Positions 5,986 to 9,196 of a stretch of DNA of 9,196 nt are shown here, one piece after another. The stretch lies in contig MTML01000010.1 of assembly GCA_002011215.1 (NCBI GenBank), positions 1 to 9,196 of the forward strand. Direction: 5' to 3'. The stretch's first letter is position 1. Each line of letters starts with the position of its first letter. This DNA is from Archaeoglobus sp. JdFR-24 (GTDB lineage: Archaea; Halobacteriota; Archaeoglobi; Archaeoglobales; Archaeoglobaceae). The notes beneath the pieces were generated by a model. The model did not search any database. It saw nothing but the letters and a program-made list of their open reading frames with translations, and had not been told where the DNA came from. Position numbers and translations under genes: made by a program.

Positions 5986-8415
5986 TTGAGGGAGAGGGTT
6001 AAGTACCTTTGTGAAAGGGTGTTGAATTATAAGCCTTCGTTGTGCCATGAGAGAGGGAAACTAATTACTGAATCGTATAATAGGACAGAGGGTATACCCC
6101 AAGCGCTTAGAAGAGCAATTGCCCTCAAGGATATTCTTGAGAAGATGAGCATTTACATAGCTCCGGGAGAGTTAATCGTGGGCAACCAAGCCAGTAAACC
6201 ACGTGCAGCTCCGTTATTCCCAGAATTCAGCATGTCATTCTTGGAAGAGGAGCTAGAAGAGTTCCCAAAGAGACCTTATGATTCATTCGAAGTTGATGAA
6301 GAAGTCAAGAAGGTCATTAAAGAAATAGCCCCCTACTGGAGAGGCAAAACTCACGAGGATCGCGTCTTACAATTAGCCCGTCTCATACTCCCACCAGAAG
6401 TGCAAAAAGAATGGGAAGAAGACAAATTCAGATTAAACGAGGTAGTATACGCTGGTGTGAGAAAGGCCTCAGGAGACGGGCACATAATACCGAACTATGC
6501 CAGACTTCTACGCCAAGGTTTTAAAGGGGTAATTGAAGAGGTAAATCGCGTTATAGCATCTCTTGATTATAATAATGATCCGAATGCTTTTAAGAAAAAG
6601 GCATTCCTAGAAGCTGTAAAAATAAGTTATGAGGCAGCAATAAACTTTGTTCTCCGTTATGCTAAACTTGCCAAGGAAATGGCTTTAAAGGAAAGTGACG
6701 AAGAAAGGAAAAAAGACCTTTTAAAAGTTGCTGAAGTATGTCAGAAAATAACAGAGGGGTCCCCCCGTACGTTCTATGAAGCACTGCAACTCGTCTATTT
6801 CATTCACCTACTACTACACATTGAGAGTAATGGACACTCGGTTTCCTTAGGAAGAATGGATCAATATTTATATCCGTTTTATAGGAGGGATGTTGAGGAG
6901 GGAAAATTGACTAGGGAAGATGCTTTAGAACTCATTGAGTGGTTTTACTTAAAATTATATGAACTCAACAAAGTCAGACCATGGCCAGAAACTCGTTACA
7001 AGAGTGGTTATCCAATGTTTATGACTATTACTTTAAGTGGGCAAACGCGTGAGGGAGAGGACGCAACCAATGAACTCTCTTACCTATTTCTAGATGCACT
7101 TGCAGAGACTAAATTACCACAACCCACTGTGGTTGTCAGAGTGCATTCAGAAACTCCAGACGACTTTATGACATACGCTTCTAATGTTTTGATAAAGCAC
7201 GGTGGTGGCTTACCAGCATTTTTCTCAGATGAAGTCATAATCCCAGCCCTAATGAACATCGGCGTACCCATCGAAGACGCAAGAGACTACGCAATAGCTG
7301 GTTGTTCGGAAGCAGTTGTTCCAGGAAAGAGTCTTTCATTCACAGGTGGTGACTGCTACTTTAATCTCCTTAAGATATTGGAAATTACACTTAATGGAGG
7401 TGTAAATCCCAGAACAGGAGTTTGCCTTTACCTGGCAAAGAAGCCAAATGAACACAAGGATATAGACGATGTTATTGAAGAATTCCGCAAGCAGTTATCT
7501 TACTATGTGAGCTTTATCGTTCCACTAACATCAATTACCTCAGCTACTGATGCTGAGCTTAATCCGACTCCGTTTGCGTCTGGACTCATTAACTACCGTA
7601 TAGAGATTGGGAAGGATATTTCTGAAGGCGGAGGACCTAATACAAAATATTCACATACAATCATTCAAGGTCATGGTATAGCGAATGTTGCGAATTCGCT
7701 TTATGCCATTGATAGGCTTGTGTTTAAAGAAAGAATTGTGGACGTTAAGACGTTCGTAGAAATTCTTAGGAAGAACTGGAAGGGTCCCGAGGGAGAAAGA
7801 TTAAGAAGGCTTGTGTTAAGCCTCCCCAAGTATGGAAACGACGTTAATGACGTCGACAAACTTGCCGCCAGAATAGCTAGAATGTTCGCAGAAGAAGTGC
7901 GGAAGTACAAGCCTTGGCGCGGCGGAGTATTCGGAGTTTCATTACAGGGTCTTACTGCGAATGTTCCTGAGGGTGAGACTACTGGGGCTACGCCGGATGG
8001 GAGATTGGCTGGCGAGCCGTTGGCTGATAATGCTTCGACTCATGCGGGGACTGACATGAATGGCCCTACTGCTACGTTGAAGAGTGTTTCGAAGATCGAC
8101 CATACTCTATTCGTAAATGGTAACATTTTGAATTTGAAGTTTCATCCGAGTGCATTAATGACGCCGCATGGGGAGATTGATGAGTTAAGGGTGAAGAAGT
8201 TTGCACAGATGGTAAAGAGTTTCCTGATAGATTTAAAAGGATTCCAGGTTCAGTTCAACATTGTGTCGGCTGATGTGTTGAGGAGGGCTCAAGTGGAGCC
8301 TGAGAAGTACAGAAATCTGATTGTAAAGGTTGCAGGATACAGTGCCTACTTCGTCTCACTCGACAAGAGTCTTCAGGATCAGATAATAGCACGCACTGAG
8401 CACGTGCTAACTTAA
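5986..8415 (+). CDS. Glycyl radical enzyme GRE2, glycerol/diol dehydratase-like (PflD type)
   Basis: An 809-residue glycyl radical enzyme starting at TTG. No ATG precedes the conserved segment (PSLCHERGKLITESY, ELIVGNQ, KPRAAP, LFPEFS), and the opening MRERVKYL is the usual family start. Catalytic Cys440 and Glu442 lie in GCSEAVVPGKS, and radical Gly784 in KVAGYSAYF, 25 residues from the end. It keeps the residues known to hold substrate in glycerol dehydratase: His166 (GDGHIIPNY), His284-Ser285 (ESNGHSVSLGRMDQYL) and an Asp at 456 (TGGDCYFNL). A coenzyme B12-independent dehydratase of glycerol, a diol or a related polyol is the best inference. It resembles Archaeoglobus PflD-like proteins by eye. 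True pyruvate formate-lyase is excluded by the single active-site Cys. It follows the activase by 15 bases, so the two are co-transcribed. The 3' part (about 7940-8330) uses GCT/ACT/GAG/TTG-type codons unlike the middle of the gene. Confidence 0.94.
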   Translation: MRERVKYLCERVLNYKPSLCHERGKLITESYNRTEGIPQALRRAIALKDILEKMSIYIAPGELIVGNQASKPRAAPLFPEFSMSFLEEELEEFPKRPYDSFEVDEEVKKVIKEIAPYWRGKTHEDRVLQLARLILPPEVQKEWEEDKFRLNEVVYAGVRKASGDGHIIPNYARLLRQGFKGVIEEVNRVIASLDYNNDPNAFKKKAFLEAVKISYEAAINFVLRYAKLAKEMALKESDEERKKDLLKVAEVCQKITEGSPRTFYEALQLVYFIHLLLHIESNGHSVSLGRMDQYLYPFYRRDVEEGKLTREDALELIEWFYLKLYELNKVRPWPETRYKSGYPMFMTITLSGQTREGEDATNELSYLFLDALAETKLPQPTVVVRVHSETPDDFMTYASNVLIKHGGGLPAFFSDEVIIPALMNIGVPIEDARDYAIAGCSEAVVPGKSLSFTGGDCYFNLLKILEITLNGGVNPRTGVCLYLAKKPNEHKDIDDVIEEFRKQLSYYVSFIVPLTSITSATDAELNPTPFASGLINYRIEIGKDISEGGGPNTKYSHTIIQGHGIANVANSLYAIDRLVFKERIVDVKTFVEILRKNWKGPEGERLRRLVLSLPKYGNDVNDVDKLAARIARMFAEEVRKYKPWRGGVFGVSLQGLTANVPEGETTGATPDGRLAGEPLADNASTHAGTDMNGPTATLKSVSKIDHTLFVNGNILNLKFHPSALMTPHGEIDELRVKKFAQMVKSFLIDLKGFQVQFNIVSADVLRRAQVEPEKYRNLIVKVAGYSAYFVSLDKSLQDQIIARTEHVLT

Positions 8416-8445
8416 GGTTTTACTCTCTTTGATTTGAATTTTCTA
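8416..8445 (+). terminator. T-rich tract at the end of the GRE operon
   Basis: A pyrimidine/T-rich stretch with TTTT runs directly follows the GRE2 stop and has no hairpin. It fits an archaeal oligo-T terminator, and a new promoter element follows it. Confidence 0.3.
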
Positions 8446-8456
8446 GGAAAAATCAT

Positions 8457-8470
8457 AAAGATTTATAAAA
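8457..8470 (+). promoter_or_regulatory. Archaeal BRE/TATA-like promoter before the dehydrogenase pseudogene
   Basis: AAAG followed by ATTTATAAAA resembles a BRE plus TATA box. Initiation about 25 bases downstream would fall near 8492. GGTGA (8494-8498) six bases before the GTG at 8505 is a good Shine-Dalgarno site. GACAGT occurs twice (8488-8493 and 8497-8502), nine bases apart. The promoter belonged to the now broken gene and may currently provide transcription for the third GRE. Confidence 0.5.
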
Positions 8471-8504
8471 TTCGTTTATCAAAAAAAGACAGTGGTGACA
8501 GTTT

Positions 8505-8961
8505 GTGGTATGTTATAAGATCGCCGTAATTCCTGGCGATGGAATGGGACCGGAAGTAATAGTAGAAGAGACAAATGTAATTGAGACAGCAGATAAGTTT
8601 AACTTCAATGTTGAGTAGATTGAATTCCCATTCGGAGCAGAGTATTATCTCAAAACTGGAAAGTTATTAACAGAAGAAGACTTGAAGGAACTATCCAAAT
8701 ACAAAGCGATTTACCTTGGAGCTATAAGGGATTCAAGAGTTGATGATACACTACTTTTAAGAGAAATTCTTCTGGCAATCAGGTTTTATTTTGACCAATA
8801 CGTAAACTTACTACTGGTTAAACTTCTTGATGGTTTGGAAACCCCTTTGAAGAACAAGATTTTGTAGTTGTAAGGAAGAATACGGAGGATTTCTATGTTG
8901 GGCTTGGTCAAGGGTAAAAAAGGGAAGGTGCAAAGAAGAGTTTGAACTTATAAGGAGGGTG
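8505..8961 (+). pseudogene. Truncated, decayed isopropylmalate/tartrate-type dehydrogenase
   Basis: An intact member would be an NAD(P)-dependent beta-decarboxylating dehydrogenase of the isocitrate/isopropylmalate family. From GTG 8505 the frame reads YKIAVIPGDGMGPEV (the family's N-terminal signature), then TAG at 8616-8618, then FPFGAEYYLKTGKLL, KAIYLGAI, IRFYFDQYVNL and LETPLKNK. One base is missing near 8857, after which DFVVVRKNTEDFYVGLG continues in another frame to TAA 8915. A third frame then gives SRVKKGRCKEEFELIRRV, which fits the next family segment and passes in frame into the ATG of the third GRE. Several first-domain contacts are altered: the ILLKIRFYFDQYVNLRPVKL-like region reads IRFYFDQYVNLLLVKL, losing the usual Arg. 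Only about the first 150 of 330-360 residues remain. The exact substrate (isopropylmalate, tartrate, malate, isocitrate) cannot be assigned. Confidence 0.88.
8952..8958 (+). promoter_or_regulatory. Ribosome binding site of the third GRE
   Basis: AAGGAGG lies nine bases before ATG 8968. It sits within sequence that still reads as dehydrogenase in another register, so it was either built from the dead gene or brought in at the junction. Confidence 0.6.
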
Positions 8962-8967
8962 AAAGAA

Positions 8968-9011
8968 ATGGAAGAAAATATTAAGACCGGAAGAATTATG
9001 GAAGAAAATAT
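8968..9011 (+). repeat. 14-bp direct repeat at the start of the third GRE
   Basis: ATGGAAGAAAATAT occurs at 8968-8981 and again at 8998-9011, a 30-base period that stays in frame and encodes MEENI twice. It may be a small in-frame duplication of the start region. Confidence 0.7.
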
Positions 9012-9196
9012 AGACAAGATAAGGAAGTATGTATTCCATCGTTCGATGAAACCTTTATTATCTGCTGCAAGAGCCAAAATTGTAACAGAGGTATATAAAG
9101 AAACAGAAGGAATACCAATGATAATGAGGAGAGCAAAGGTTCTTCTCAAACAAGCACAAGAAATACCTATCGCTATTGAGGATTGGCAATTAATAG
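8968..9196 (+). CDS. Third glycyl radical enzyme, N-terminus only (cut by window end)
   Basis: The 76 residues visible align by eye with the N-termini of GRE1 and GRE2: SAARAKIVTEVYKETEGIP, then MRRAKVLL and EIPIAIEDWQLI, corresponding to ERGKLITESYNRTEGIP, LRRAIAL and MSIYIAPGELIVG of GRE2. The catalytic Cys, the radical Gly and any activase lie beyond the window, so neither substrate class nor integrity can be judged. ATG 8968 has the good Shine-Dalgarno site; an in-frame ATG at 8998 lies closer to the conserved part and begins a repeat of the first codons. The frame is also open upstream into the dehydrogenase remnant. If intact, this would be a third GRE on the same strand, 552 bases after GRE2. 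Confidence 0.85.
   Translation, partial: MEENIKTGRIMEENIDKIRKYVFHRSMKPLLSAARAKIVTEVYKETEGIPMIMRRAKVLLKQAQEIPIAIEDWQLI

Noticed and set aside
2524..8415. GRE1 or GRE2 as pyruvate formate-lyase
   Set aside because: Pyruvate formate-lyase needs adjacent Cys-Cys; both enzymes have a single Cys in Cys-Ser-Glu, and the activase has the ferredoxin insert absent from PflA.
8616..8618. In-frame TAG in the dehydrogenase as a possible pyrrolysine codon
   Set aside because: The same gene also has frameshifts and truncation, and the nearby lpd gene carries TAA and TGA stops as well, so decay explains it better.
1..9196. CRISPR array, tRNA or rRNA genes
   Set aside because: No regularly spaced repeats and no recognisable tRNA or rRNA sequence were seen on either strand.

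Overview
The window looks like accessory metabolic DNA from an anaerobic, probably thermophilic archaeon. This is inferred from AGA/AGG/ATA-rich codon use in the intact genes, strong GGAGG/GGTGA Shine-Dalgarno sites, GTG and TTG starts, an archaeal BRE/TATA-like element (8457-8470), oligo-T gene ends and oxygen-sensitive glycyl radical chemistry. A thermophilic anaerobic bacterium is not excluded; there are no rRNA or tRNA genes to settle it.

Layout. (1) Bases 1-980 are visibly GC-richer than the rest and hold no intact gene. A minus-strand fragment with a damaged zinc ribbon (424-804) looks like the N-terminus of a transposase. (2) Bases 981-2425 are a heavily decayed dihydrolipoamide dehydrogenase gene, recognisable from its FAD motif to its C-terminus but carrying five premature stops and at least five frame changes. 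(3) Bases 2524-8415 are an intact glycyl radical enzyme (GRE) module on the plus strand: GRE1 (806 aa), a radical-SAM activase (319 aa) and GRE2 (809 aa, TTG start). (4) Bases 8505 to about 8961 are the front of a decayed isopropylmalate/tartrate-type dehydrogenase gene. Its remnant runs directly into (5) the start of a third GRE (from 8968), cut by the window end.

How it works together. The activase should use a [4Fe-4S] cluster and S-adenosylmethionine to place a glycyl radical on Gly781 of GRE1 and Gly784 of GRE2, and possibly on the third GRE. Both complete GREs have a single active-site Cys in a Cys-Ser-Glu motif, as in the C-X-E group (diol dehydratases and related lyases), and not the Cys-Cys of true pyruvate formate-lyase. 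GRE2 keeps the His/His-Ser/Asp set known from glycerol dehydratase. GRE1 has lost most of that set, so the two probably act on different substrates. The substrates cannot be read from the sequence. The most unusual aspects are three GREs clustered around one visible activase, the divergent GRE1 pocket, and two dead oxidoreductase genes flanking or lying inside the cluster.
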